Shown one piece after another: positions 24,115-35,832 of a DNA stretch of 64,000 bases. The notes under the pieces were generated by a model. That model made no database searches, was not told the origin of the DNA, and saw nothing but the letters and a program-made list of their open reading frames with translations. The DNA is from Clitoria ternatea (lineage: Eukaryota > Streptophyta > Magnoliopsida > Fabales > Fabaceae), in contig CM075672.1 in the NCBI GenBank assembly GCA_037962975.1, positions 124,544,001 to 124,608,000 on the forward strand, written 5' to 3'. A program made the translations under genes and the position numbers. Each line of letters starts with the position of its first letter. Positions within the stretch are counted from its first letter, which is position 1.

Positions 24115-24500
24115 CTTGATGAATCTTGATGTGTGAAAATCTAACTTTGATTTGATATATGATTGAGCATGAATAATATGAAATCTTGAGATGGATGAGC
24201 AAATAATCTTAGGACCCCTTAAACTTATAGAATCAATGATGTATATGTATATAGTAATTGATGATTAGTAATGATTGATGATGAGTTTGATGAATGATTG
24301 CTTGAATAACATGGTACATGAAAATCTTGAGATTAAAGATGATTATGCACAAACATACATGAATCTTTGATAATGTTTAAACCCTTGATGATACATGAAC
24401 TCTTGATGATATATCATGAATTCTTGGTTATTGTATTGATTCTTAATGATGCATGAATTTTTGATTGAATATGAATTCTTGATGATGTATCACTTATATG
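24115..24500. repeat. Degenerate tandem repeat with the core TGAATTCTTGATGATG
   Basis: Words such as CTTGATGATG, GAATTCTTGATGATG and ATGAATTTTTGATTG recur every 25-35 bases with heavy decay. No function is evident. Confidence 0.6.
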
Positions 24501-24509
24501 TTGTTTAAC

Positions 24510-26380
24510 TAGTGGTATCTAAATAACAAACATCTTCCTTTAACAATGGTATGAATTGAATTAGTAAGAGGAAGAGATCATGAGGACATAATCTTGATTA
24601 TGTGCTTATCACTATGCCTTGATAATAAATACATATATTGTGTGTACAAGTGGTATCTATGCTTTGACAATCTATGCAATTATATTCCTAGAGATAAAGC
24701 ATGTATGTTACAATAAGTGATTGCCTAGACTTTAACTTCATGATTGTAACATAATAGGCATGAACATGATGATGTGTTAAGAAACAATGCATGATATGAT
24801 AAGTGATAATGCATGCCATGATCATATACCATGCTTGTGCAAGTGATATCCATCTTGATTGACACCATATGTTTGATAATGCACAATCTTGATTGTGAAA
24901 AGAAATTTGAAAGTATTGCATCATTGAGATTGAAAAGAATTTTTGAACTACTTTATGAAGAATGATGTATGCTTGAATAATAACAATCTTGTGGTAAATG
25001 CTTAACTGTTATTAATTGATATCAAGAGCTTAAATTGGCAAATCCATCAAATGATATCATGCCTAGATTCTAATAACAAGTGGTATAGACAATAAAAATA
25101 GAAACAGGTGGTATTCATAGATAAAGAAAGATTATCTTTACCATTACCCATGTTGAAATTAGTGTCTATTTTACCATTGTGCTTTGTATGGATTATATTA
25201 ATAAGTGGTATGACATACATGGCAATGAATATATGACTTGCAGCCACATTATGATCATGAAATGTTTTTGTGACTTGTCTCTATTTTACCAAAAGTTGTT
25301 GCTATTTATCTATGCAAAATGTTTTCTTGTACATATTTGATAAATGCCATATGTGAATGCTTGACTAGACCTATATGTAACATCATAGGCATAAGATAAG
25401 AAGAGATTATTTGAGATACAAAAGTCATATGGAAAATAGTGAATATTTGGCACATGTTCTAGCACAAATGCATGAGTAGTACAACAAAATTGTTTTAATC
25501 ACTCCATCTTTGCTTTGATACCTAGACATAAGTGAAATCGCATTAATAAAGTGGTATCAACATCTATATTTATCCTTGTTAAATTGCATGATTAAGGGGG
25601 AGTTTTATAACATTCCTTTTAACAAGTGATATCTATTGATGATATGTTATCTCTTTATCAAGTGGCACGGAAGTCTGAGTAAATCATTTTTAGAAAACTC
25701 CTTCCCAAAACAATACTGCATCAAAGACCCAAAATTGGTACAAACTCTTGTGAACTCAGTGCTACTAACAATATGTTTTGCAAAGAGTTTGTTAAGGTTA
25801 TGTAAGATGATTCAAAATGGTAAATCAAACTACCAAACTGGGAAAATAAAGAATTGATCAAGGAATGCAACATGGATGAAGCAAAATACCACACAAGGAT
25901 GTGAAAAAGGGCATAAAACTTGCAAAATACCAAGGTATGATTCAATTTTTACTCTACCAGTATGATCTGTGAATTATACAAATCATATTAACAAGTGGTA
26001 TGAATAACAAATTCCATAAGCTGAATATATCACTTCATCCCTGCTCTGATACCTAGACATAAGTATACATTGTTGAAAAACCTTCTATATTACTGCTCTG
26101 ATACCTAGAAATGCATCAAGCAACATTAATGAAATGATTAACAAGTGGATTGTTATGTGCAATGGTATCTAACCTTTGAGTGGTATTTATTCATATTATA
26201 GTATCTATTTTTTCAATAGTGGTATCTATTAACAAGAGGAGATCATATGCTTTAAGAAGTAAACAAATGGTATCAGACTTGATTGAATTGACCTACAAGT
26301 GATATCAAACTTGATCAAATTGGTATAATCGATTTCACATGTTAATAAGTGGTATATTGTTTACAAGTGGTATCAATTAC
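24510..26380. repeat. Scattered primer-site-like words in element C
   Basis: Copies of AAGTGGTATC and variants lie near 24510, 24648, 25078, 25106, 25203, 25549, 25992, 26165, 26180, 26219, 26265, 26347 and 26365. Reverse-complement forms (GCTCTGATACC) are near 26043 and 26094, with a variant near 25511. The true primer site at 22582 reads AGTGGTATCAGAGC. Confidence 0.75.
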
Positions 26381-27353
26381 AGTAGTAAGGGGGAGTATAC
26401 ACATGAATGATTATCCTTGATTTCATTTCTCTGTAATTATATTTATGGCACTCATACTTTTACTCAATTATATTCTTACTTGGAAGAATATCATTGTGCG
26501 TTTTGATAATGCCAAAATAGGAGAAAAGTATGTGCTTATTAGAAGTGATTATGAGCTTATGTGTCTATCCTAATTGAGAAAATTACTTGCCTACTTATAT
26601 TTGACTTGTTTACAACTGTGCAAATAATGATATATGTGCTTAATCATGTGACGCCTCTCATACTTGAAAATGATACTCACTACATGATTAAAATAAGTTA
26701 GCAATCAATCATATGCTTACTTGATGAATAAATTATGTGATTATTTATTGACTCTAGATGCAATAAAATGGTATATATCATTAATCATGCTTTAAGCTTT
26801 GATTTGAAATCCATATGAAATACTTGCTCTAAATCTCTCTTATTCAAATAAATGAGCTTATATGTTGATGGCATAGATTATGACTAAGTTAATGATCTTT
26901 TTGATGATGCCAAAGGGGGAGAGATTAGTGGAAGGATTAGTAAAGAGAATAGGATGTCATTTATGCTGAAAAAGGGGGAGAGATATCATGCTTAGGGCAT
27001 GTTTCCATCATTTGATATGTTTAAAACAATTGGCATAAGTTATAAGATTAAGGGGGAGGATAATATGTTAACTAGCATTCATTACATCATATAGGGGGAG
27101 AGTACATATAAACATTGATTGTCATTATTCTGTGAAACTAACACCCCACGAGATGAACATTGGTTGTCATCATCAAAAAGGGGGAGAATGTGTTTAAATG
27201 TTGAAACAGGTTTTGATAATGACAAATGTGAAGACTAAGGCAAAGACTCCTAAAGGAAGAAAGGATATTACCATGAAGCCAATATGATGAATTTGCAACA
27301 CATGAATACAAGCCATATGGAACATTAATTGTCATCATCAAAAAGGGGGAGAA
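25590..27353 (+). repeat. Serial polypurine tracts of element C
   Basis: AAGGGGGAG-type tracts near 25592, 26390, 26923, 26975, 27052, 27092, 27178 and 27342. The last abuts the 3' LTR and is the functional one by position. The tract near 27178 is preceded by about 20 bases also found before the last tract, so the end of the interior has been duplicated. Multiple tracts are a described feature of Sireviruses. Confidence 0.8.
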
Positions 27354-29277
27354 TGAAGTTGCATATGTATGTATGCAAAGTAGTTTTGATTAATGACAAA
27401 GTATTCATGATGATGATGGAATGGCAAAAGTTCAGAAACAAGGAAGTTTAAGCACAAAGACAATGGCTAAGAATAAAGAGATGAAGATACCTCACAAAGA
27501 GTTAAAGAAACACGCGCTATGGAAAACAAGGTTAGATGTTATGATCTCAAATCATGAAGAACAAGCTCATAAGTTGAAGAAAAATCAAGGAAACAAGCAT
27601 GAGGATCAAAGGAATAAGCCATGGGTCAATACATATCAAGAACATATCAAAGACCTTGAATAAGTACACGTGCTAATCGATTAAACCATTGCCATAATCG
27701 ATTACATAGGTTCTGGAATGAACATAATCGATTATAGATAAAAGGCTAATCGATTACCAATTGAAAAGGTTGAAGACTGAGCATCAGGTATTTGGAATAA
27801 TCGATTACAAGGAAGAATCTAATCGATTACAGAGCTTCTGTTTTGTCCTTAATCGATTACATTAGTATCTACTCGATTACCATGCTGCGAGACACAATTA
27901 AGAGCATCAGGTACCATTCATAATCGATTACAAGGAAAGGCATAATCGATTAGAAGGGTTCTGTTTCATAGATAATCGATTACAGTAGAAATGCTAATCG
28001 ATTACCTGCTGCATAATACTGAAGATTTCAAAAGCTAATCGATTACAGCTCGAAGGCTAATCGATTACCATAGTGTCAGAACATGGGAAAAGTGTTTTTA
28101 AGTGGAACTCCAGCTCATTTCTTCAGTCCCACTTTATGCCCACTTGAGGTATCCGTTGGAGACACTGTGCAACAGCTAGGAACCCTAAAAATGGCTATAA
28201 ATGGAGCATGAATTAAAGCAAGAGAAGGAAGAGACCAAGGCACAACACAAGGCAATCAATATTCTTCTTCTAGAGGTCTGCTAATTTAATTTCTCTTGTA
28301 TATTCTGCAACTCTTGTTTCTAAACTTGCATATTGCTTAAGAGTTGTTAGATTGTGAGTTTCAATTTGCATATCCTCTCTTGTTGAGAGTTAGAATTTGT
28401 GAGAGCTTTCATTTGTGTATCTACTCTATTGAGAGAGTTAATTACTTGTAAACCAAACACCAAAACACCAAGGTTTTTCACTCTAGGTTGAGTGGTCACA
28501 AAGGTTGGGGTTCAACCTTTGGGTATTGAGAGATTGTGAGATTGGGTGGGTTGCCCTTTGCTTGTGAGAATTGAGTTCTTGAGTGTGGGACACTAGGAAG
28601 CTGCAATTGCTCAAAGCTTGTATCTCAAATCTTCAATAGTGGAATCCTTCAAGTGGGTTGCTTGAAGGCGAGACGACCGGGTTGGTGGAACTCGTTAAAT
28701 TGGTTTGCATTTCTCTCTACCTTGAACTCTTTATACAACTGCGCATATAAACTGTTTGTTGAAATGCTTGAGCTGAATGTGTGAATCAAAGTTGTTGTTC
28801 AAGTAGAAAACTAACTCTGCATGCCAAGTGTTTGTTAATTTGCTTGAATCAATATTTGGTAAAGTTCGTAAAAACTGAAATTTGTTTTAACTTGCCAAGT
28901 ATCTAGATCATTGTTTCCTATCAACTCTTGTGTGATACTTACTTAATTGCCTTCACTTATTTCATGCACACAAGCTGTTTGATATATTAAATGAGCTGAA
29001 CCCTTACAGGAAACATCACATTATTTGTGAAATAAATCTATGCACTCTAACTGATTGATAAATTGTTTAAACCAATAACTTGCCTTATTTATCACACTTA
29101 AAGCTAAATATTGTCATTGCACATCAAGTGTGTCATAGTGTGATATGTGCATAAAAGTTGTTGTCTCTTCATCATTGCATCATTTGTATATTACTAACCA
29201 TTTCTAAGGGGATTCCGCGCGAAAATTTGAAACACTCAATTCAACCCCCCTCTTGAGCGTTGAGGCCTTGGCTAACA
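27354..29277 (+). repeat. Element C 3' LTR
   Basis: 1924 bases, partner of 20662-22581. The short lysine-rich ORF differs from the 5' copy by a six-base indel and stays open. TATA box at 28196. Confidence 0.95.
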
Positions 29278-29282
29278 CTCAC
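29278..29282. repeat. Target site duplication of element C (right copy, CTCAC)
   Basis: Exact copy of 20657-20661. Confidence 0.95.
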
Positions 29283-29710
29283 AAACACCGGATAGGAAGT
29301 ACATCCTATACGATTCTGTTACCAACCCCTCCTAACTTAAGCTTTATTTGGGGCCTGGGTATAGGGCACCACTCGTAGGTGTGTGCAGGTAATTGTGAGT
29401 GTAGTGTGTGGAAGGGCATTCAATACCTTTTACCTTACCCCATTCTGCACAAAGAACAAACACAGAACAAATATGCAAAGTTGTCTACCCTAGGGTTCAA
29501 TGATTGCAGAAAAGTAACATGGTCCTCTACCCTAGGGTTCAACAAACATGCAAAACATACACAACGAAACAAATAACAAGATACAATTAAAACAAGAACA
29601 AACATTCACAACAATCAACAGAAAATAAACAAGGGGAAGAAATCCAAGCTAGCAAAGGCTATATAAAAAAACATGCGTATTCAATCAAACTGGCCTAACT
29701 CTCTTAAGCT
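29283..29710 (-). other. Element B 5' leader, part next to the primer site
   Basis: Untranslated leader without a gene. It joins 20656 on the other side of element C. Confidence 0.7.
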
Positions 29711-29728
29711 TCCCCAGTGGAGTCGGCA
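29711..29728 (-). other. Primer binding site of element B (arginine tRNA type, one mismatch)
   Basis: On the minus strand TGCCGACTCCACTGGGGA follows the LTR end after two bases. It fits the arginine-tRNA primer site of Ogre elements as I remember it, with one mismatch at the third base. Confidence 0.65.
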
Positions 29729-30059
29729 TCTGTCGCGACCTGGATCGCGATGGCACGGCCGACCCATCGAAAAAAGGAAGGGAACGAAAAAAAAGGGAGT
29801 CGCCACTAACGTTTTTATCCATAGGAAAAACATTGGGAAAAAAACTAAGTTCAGTAAAGCACTAGTTTAAAAATGAGATTCAAGTTCGGTAGTCGGTTAC
29901 AAGTAGGGAAGGTATTAGCACCCTACATCGCCTGTCAAAAACAGTACCAAGATTAAAAGTGTGCAACATAAATAGCCTTACGAAAGATGTTATATTTCTC
30001 CCCTTTTATTGTTGTACTTTGTGTAAAGAAAAACGGAAGGAAAAAACTGAACAAACATG

Positions 30060-30460
30060 GAGTGTAGGTCAACAGGACGTCGCATCCAAATTAACCTCAG
30101 CTTTGGTATGAAACACGAAAAGGGAAGGATGCTAAGAAGACATCGCGTCTAAATTAGTCATCCTTTAATCAAAATACAGGATTAGAAACGGGAATGGGAT
30201 AAACGGGACGTCTCGTCCCAAGTATCCCGTTCCTTATGTATCGTGGTGATGGCATACCAAAGATAGGGAAAATCAACAAGACGTCACGTCTAAATTGATT
30301 TTCATGGGATTTAATCAAAATGCGGGGTTAGAAATGGGAAAGGGATAAGCAAGATGTCTCGTCCTAAGTATCCCGTTCCTTATGAATCATGGTGATGGCC
30401 TACCGAAAAAAAAGGGAAGATCAACAAGACGTCACGTCTAAATTGATTTTCATGAAAGTG
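30060..30460 (-). repeat. GACGTC-containing repeat in the element B LTR
   Basis: Two copies of a unit of about 146 bases, with older partial copies before them. Each has words such as AAGACGTCACGTCTAAATT and GACGTCTCGTCC. The ACGT cores resemble plant bZIP sites, but binding is unproven. Confidence 0.6.
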
Positions 30461-30914
30461 ATAAAAAAAGGCACTTACAAAGGAAACATAAAGAAAATAA
30501 AAATAGGAATAAAATGGGAAAGGTGGGCCCGACAGGATTTAAAGTCCTGCTCCTACGTATTCTTGAGTTACCAAGAAATTAGGGTTACGTAGTTCTTGAT
30601 GATGTTGTTTTTTTAGGCTAGTTCAAATATGAAACACTCGTTTTTTGTTATTATTTATTATGAATCTGAATAAAAGAAAAGAAAATCAGCAGTAAAAACT
30701 AATTTAAAATGGGGAATCAGAATCAATGAATAGCAAATTCAACAGGGAAATGGATAAAGAATAGTAACAATAAGGAATGGAATGGAACCAGTATGGCGAG
30801 AGTGTTGAGAGTCAGTGTGGACTTGAACAGAGGAGACCAGAGTGGCGCTGGTGCAGCAGTGGAATTATGGGGTACCAAATACGAAGGCTTGGTGTAGAGG
30901 CCGGTATAGACTGG

Positions 30915-31255
30915 AACAAAACCGGTGTGGCACTGGTGTGAAGGCTTGGACGGTGTGAGGCTTGATGTAGGGATGACATGGGGACTTGGTGAGAACTGGA
31001 ACAGAAACGGTGTGGCGCTGGTGTGAAGGCTTGGACGGTGTGAGGCTTGATGAAGGGACGACGTGGGGACTTGGTGAGAACTGGAACTGAAACTGTGTGG
31101 CGCTGGTATGAAGGCTTGGATGGTGTGAGGCCTGAAGAAAGGACGATGTGAGGACTTGGTGAGAACTGGAACAGAATCGGTGTGGCGCTGGTGTGAAGGC
31201 TTGGACGGTGTGAGGCCTGAATAAAGGACGATGTGGGGACTTGGTGAGAATGAGA
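30915..31255 (-). repeat. 85-base tandem repeat in the element B LTR
   Basis: Four units with starts 85 bases apart (30924, 31009, 31094, 31179). The unit contains GGTGTGAAGGCTTGGACGG. The unit length is not a multiple of three, so the 170-codon open frame across it is not a selected protein. Confidence 0.88.
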
Positions 31256-31796
31256 TTCTGCCCTTGAGCAGCGGGGAAACTTCAAGCTTTTTAAGGACAA
31301 AAGATTTTGTGGAGATCGGAGCAAGTTACAGGGGAGTGTGGGCAGAAAGACGTTTCAAGAGAGCCAAAATTCCAACCCCTTGTGCCTCTTCAGATGAGGT
31401 ATTTATAGGGGTGGCCGAGTGCTTGGACAGCACAAGCTTCCACTCACAGTGGAGGCAGCCTAGCCACTAACAGGTAGTGGGGGGGCAGCGGCTGGTGAGG
31501 AATTTCTAATTAATCCCACTTCCGCCCCCCGTCTGCCATTTCTAAAATTCATGGATTGACTTGGGTGGTGGGATTCCAAGTCATAGTATGGCAATCAGAC
31601 CCCTCGATCGGTGCCACATGGGACCGGTTTTCTTCTTATGGCTCGGATCTCTGTCTGTCAGCATCCCTTCTCGGTGGAAATTGATCCGATCGAAACAGGT
31701 GAAAAGTTCGAGTGTAAAGACCGATCCTCCGACACTCTGTGTGAAGGCTTGAATTCATTTAAGTGACACCGAATCCCTTTTTCGCCCAGGATTACT

Positions 31797-33440
31797 CCAC
31801 TCGGAAGTGTTTTGCCCGGAAGTGTCTGCTTGAAAGATTCAGTCAGCCTTCCTTCCTTCGAAAGTGACCCACTCGGCACTTTCTTACTCGGAGGTGCCTC
31901 ATTCAAATACTTCACCCGAACATATCTCCTACCGAAAAAGCTCCTTCGGAATTAGCCTTTTTTGTTGATGCACTCGGGAATTCTTTACTCGAAGTTGTCT
32001 CCGTCCGAGAGGTACTCCTATGAAATCAAAGCCTTTCATCGTTTGGAAATACTTCTCTCGGAATTAAACCACTGAAATTCTGGAATTTGGAAGCATATTT
32101 CTCTAAAAGGTATTCATTCAATATCCGCCCAGAATTATACACTCGGAAATCTCTATATTTGAGAAATACTCATTAGAAGTCAAACCCTTTCTTCACCCAG
32201 AAGTAATTCAATCAGAATGGCTCCAATCGGCAATTATCCACTCGGATGCATTCATCTGAAGTTAGGCACCTTTCACTCAGAATGACTCCAATCAGTAATT
32301 ATCCACTTGGATGTATTCATCCGAAGTCAAGCGCTTATCATTCAAAATAGCTTCAATCGGTATTATCCACTCGGATGCATTCAAACGCCTTTCATTCAGA
32401 ATGGCTCCAATCGGAAATCATCCACTCGGATGTATTCATCTGAAGTCGGGCACTTTTCATAGATTCAACCGGTCATTCTTTACTCGGATGCATTTATCTG
32501 AATCAAACGCCTTTCATTCAGAATGGCTCCAATCGGCAATTATCCACTCGGATGAATTTCCAACTAGAAAAAGTACTCATCCAAAGTCAGAATTTCTTCG
32601 CTCGGAGGTACTTTAGTCATTAACTCTTCATTCAGGAATTCACCATTCGGTTGTATTCATCTAGAGTCAGACGCTTTCCATTCGGAATGGTTCCAATTGG
32701 CAATTATCCACTCGGATGAATTTCACTCAGAAGTCAGACTTACTTTTCACTCTGAAATTTGGAACTTGAGAGAATCTGGGCGAAAGAAACTTATTCCCGG
32801 TCAGAGCTTTGTTTCGCTCGGAAATACATCTCTTGGCAGCAAATCATTCGAAAGTGCCTTCCTCGGAGATATCCCACTCGGGGATAATTTGAAACTTGAG
32901 TGAGTCTGCCCGAAAGAGATTCATTCCAGGTCAGTGCTTTGCTTCGCTCGGAAATACATCTCTCGGCAGCAAATCACTCGGAAGTGCCTGCCTCAAAGAC
33001 ATCCCGCTCAGAAATATAGACCTTTGAAAGTTTCTGCCCGAAAGAGGCTTATTACCGGTCGGACCTTTTCCTTGCTCAAAAAGACATCTTCTCCGAAACA
33101 CACCACTCGGAAAGATCTGTTCTTTGCTCAAAATGCCATCTTCTCCGGAACACACCACTCAGAGACATCCTTGCCTGACAAGTGTTCATTCATAGTCAGG
33201 GGTTTCCTTTGCTCGGATGTATATCTTTGGGAGGTATTTACTCAAAATCGGTCCCTTTTTCACTCAGAGCGGCTGCAACCGAGAATCTTCCACTCGGATT
33301 TACCTCCAACCGGGAAATATTCACTCAAAGTCAACCATTTTTCATTTGGAGTGACTTTGATCGGGAATCTTCCACTCAGATTTACCTCCAACTGGGTAAT
33401 ATTCACTCGGAAACACCCTACCCGGAGATAATCCACTTGG
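31797..33440 (-). repeat. CCGAGTG array in the element B LTR
   Basis: On the plus strand the word appears as CACTCGG and variants (CACTCAG, GCTCGG), dozens of times. On the minus strand, the sense of the element, it is CCGAGTG. From about 32210 to 32570 it is set in a longer decayed unit of about 65 bases containing CAGAATGGCTCCAATCGG. Confidence 0.85.
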
Positions 33441-33479
33441 CAACGCTTGAGCGAAGGAAGGGAATATGCATCTGGTACC

Positions 33480-33725
33480 AATCTCGCTCAGGCGAGACAT
33501 GTCTCGCTTAAGCGAAATTGTTCCAGTAACTAAAACTCTTCCTTCTCGCTTGAGCGCTCATTCCTCTGCCTGAGTGAAATTGATCTAGGGGCTAACCCCT
33601 GATTCTCCATCAATCTCGCTTTGGCGAAACCACCACCCGCTCGGGCGAAAATAGGCCAGATGCCAAATTTCTGATTTACCACAATTTCGCTCGAGCGAGA
33701 TTCCCACTCGCTTGAGCGAGTTATG
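33480..33725. repeat. CGCTTGAGCG-type inverted-repeat cluster in the element B LTR
   Basis: Imperfect palindromes such as CTCGCTCAGGCGAG, CTCGCTTAAGCGAA, TCGCTCGAGCGA and CTCGCTTGAGCGAG in about 245 bases. Confidence 0.8.
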
Positions 33726-34539
33726 CAAATCCTTCAACTCAGCATATGAAATACATTTTCTACCATTCTGACTCTTCCTAATACATCATATCACATCATC
33801 ATACGTCTATAAACTCTATCAATGTCATGAAGCATTATGGTTTGAGAGGTTTACTTCATCTTTTCGTAGAATCAAGCAAACACCTCGCTCGAAAATAAAC
33901 CAACTCGGGAATTCCTCACTCAGAGTCACCCTTGCCCGGAAATAATCACTCGGAAATGATTCCTGATTTGGGCAATGGATGTCTGGTCTCTTTTAATCAA
34001 ATCCTTGGTATTTGGGTCAGACCAAAAGAGGTGTTCACAATAATTTTCTACATCGAAAAGGGACGAAGCTATAGAAAAAGGATTCCGGAGTTTTGATGGA
34101 TCATAAGAGGATTATTTAGACAATGGATTTTGGCCAATAGGTTTGACCCTATAGCCTTCCCTATTACCCAGGGTCTATCAAAATATTCAGCACCCAATTT
34201 CTGACCTAAATACAAAGTGTTGACACACAAATGTTTGGAAATTAATCTTACGTTTGTCAACGTAATCAGGCTACTCCAATTTTATTTATCATTTATTATC
34301 ACTAATGTTATCTTCATCCTCATCATAATTCTCAATATTAAATATTTTTCCATAATTTATAATCACTTCCCTTGAAACCATACATACAAAACTTTACCAT
34401 AGAATCGGGCGAAGCCTAACTAATACAAACAAGCCATAACATTAGGTTAAACCTTCAAATTTTCCATAGAAACACACAGTAAGGAACACTTAGACAAATC
34501 TAGGGTCTGGGGTTTTGACCAAAAATCTAGTATGTTACA

Positions 34540-34964
34540 AAAATACTTTTCCTTCTCAAAATGTACCTATATTTGAAGATCATGTAAACATCCTTTCTGG
34601 TGTAGTAGGCCCAAGGCTCCCTATTGATATTGAGTGCTCCAACCTTCAGCAGCATGATACTCCATGAAAAACTGTCCTTGACCAACTTTAAAATCATGAT
34701 CTAATATAAAATCATATTCAAAATCCTTTCTCTAGATTAAGCCAACACTACAATACCATAGTCAACACTAAGAAATCCTTTTCTCATTATCAGAATATCC
34801 ATTAGGATTACGAAGAAACTGACTTACTATAACCAAGACCTTTGCAATTCCATTTCTTCTTATCCTATTAATGACCATCTCACTCAAAGTTATTCCTCAA
34901 TAAACCAACTTTGTTAACCAAGTAACTACCATCTATGAGCCTTAATTTTATCATCAAGTTGCAA
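34540..34964. other. Unassigned sequence right of element B
   Basis: No feature recognised. Probably decayed copia interior, because copia RT begins just downstream and B seems to have inserted into it. Confidence 0.4.
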
Positions 34965-35832
34965 AACTCCCTTACTGAAAACAAGTTATGGACAAGGTTG
35001 CAAATAGGCTTACAAGGTTAAAACCAAAGTTGATGAACCTCTTGAAAGATTGAAAGCTAGATTAGTATTCAAAGGGTATACACAATAACTTAGAGTAAAT
35101 TTTTTTTCAACCTTCTTTCATGTTTCCAAGTTAACTACTATTAAGATCTTGTTAACCATAGCTTCTATAAAAGCGTAGCATCTCCTTCAACTTGACATAA
35201 GCAATGCTTTTCTAAATGGTGATTTATGTGAAGTGATATACATGGAAATATGTTCTAGTTACAAGGTTAAGGGGGAGTACATGGCTTGCAAATTTAACAA
35301 ATTCATATATGGCTTGAAAGAGGCCTCAAGGTAGTGGTTTACTAGGTTCTCTACCTCTTGAAAATATGATGGTTTACATCGACCAAAGAGTGATTACACT
35401 CTATTCACATTTGGTCCAGGATCTTCTTGGGTCATTATCCTTGTTTATGTTGATGACATAATCATTTTTGGTCCTAACCAACAGCTCATTAAAGCCACTT
35501 AACAGAAACTACAACATTTAAAGCTCATAATTTTAAGAGACATGAAGTATTTTCTTTGGCTGGAATTAGCTTCCTTACCTGAAGAGGTATGTCTTTCTCA
35601 AAGAACATATATTCTTTATTACTTGAAGACTTGTCCTTCTTAGATTATAAATCTGTCAATTTACTTATCTAATATTCACCTTAGCAAAGATGAAAGAGAT
35701 CTTTTGGATGATTCTTCTCAACCTAGAAGACTTATTGGTAGATTAATATATCTCACTATTTCCCAACTTGATATATACTTTGTTATCAATAAGTTCATTC
35801 ATGTCAGCTCATACTACTACTCATCTCAATCT
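34965..35832 (+). pseudogene. Ty1/copia reverse transcriptase remnant
   Basis: Plus-strand fragments with copia RT signatures: PLERLKARLVFKGYTQ near 35040, LDISNAFLNGDL near 35190, KFIYGLKEASR near 35300 and VYVDDIIIFG near 35445 (catalytic YVDD kept). Then comes RRLIGRLIYLTISQLDI near 35740 and the start of the RNase H region. Several stops break the frame. The fragment ends where a lone LTR is inserted at 35833. The 5' half of this copia element is not in the window, or was lost. Confidence 0.8.

Larger units (their letters stand above)
23756..27353 (+). other. Element C non-coding interior
   Basis: 3.6 kb of AT-rich DNA where pol should be. No open frame has a recognisable domain. It holds a decayed repeat with TTGATGATG words (24115-24500), many primer-site-like words (24510-26380) and a set of polypurine tracts (25590-27353), described separately. 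Confidence 0.85.
20662..29277 (+). mobile_element. Element C: non-autonomous Sirevirus-like Ty1/copia retrotransposon with gag only
   Basis: 8.6-kb element with LTRs 20662-22581 and 27354-29277, initiator-methionine primer site, one damaged gag, a long non-coding interior and serial polypurine tracts. By eye the LTRs differ at about 20-25 positions in 1.92 kb, so this is a young insertion. It has no protease, integrase, RT or RNase H, so it must have been moved by proteins of another element. Gag type, repeated palindromes in the LTR and multiple polypurine tracts fit the Sirevirus group. It lies in the leader of element B. Confidence 0.92.
1..34539 (-). mobile_element. Element B: Ogre-type (Tat lineage) Ty3/gypsy retrotransposon, 3' end off the left edge
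   Basis: Read on the minus strand the order is 5' LTR (34539 down to 29731), primer site, leader, ORF1, gag, protease with a G-patch-like tail, a probable intron, reverse transcriptase, two RNase H domains and integrase, ending near position 415. An extra ORF1 before gag, a second RNase H, an intron between protease and RT, an LTR near 5 kb and an arginine-tRNA-like primer site are together the family signature of Ogre elements. The 3' LTR lies beyond position 1. Elements A (1552-11705) and C (20662-29277) are inserted into it and split it into three pieces. Reading frames are broken in every gene, so it is an old, dead copy. Confidence 0.88.
29731..34539 (-). repeat. Element B 5' LTR
   Basis: 4809 bases on the minus strand, starting TGTAACATAC at 34539 and ending GGTCGCGACA at 29731. 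The length is typical of Ogre LTRs. Inside are, in element order, a few CCGAGTG words and a CGCTTGAGCG-type cluster (33965-33480), a long CCGAGTG array (33440-31797), an 85-base tandem repeat (31255-30915) and a repeat with GACGTC words (30460-30060). The 3' partner is outside the window, so the ends rest on TG/CA, the primer site and the junction with copia sequence at 34540. Confidence 0.8.

Noticed and set aside
30812..31324. 170-codon minus-strand ORF in the element B LTR
   Set aside because: It is produced by the 85-base tandem repeat, whose length is not a multiple of three.
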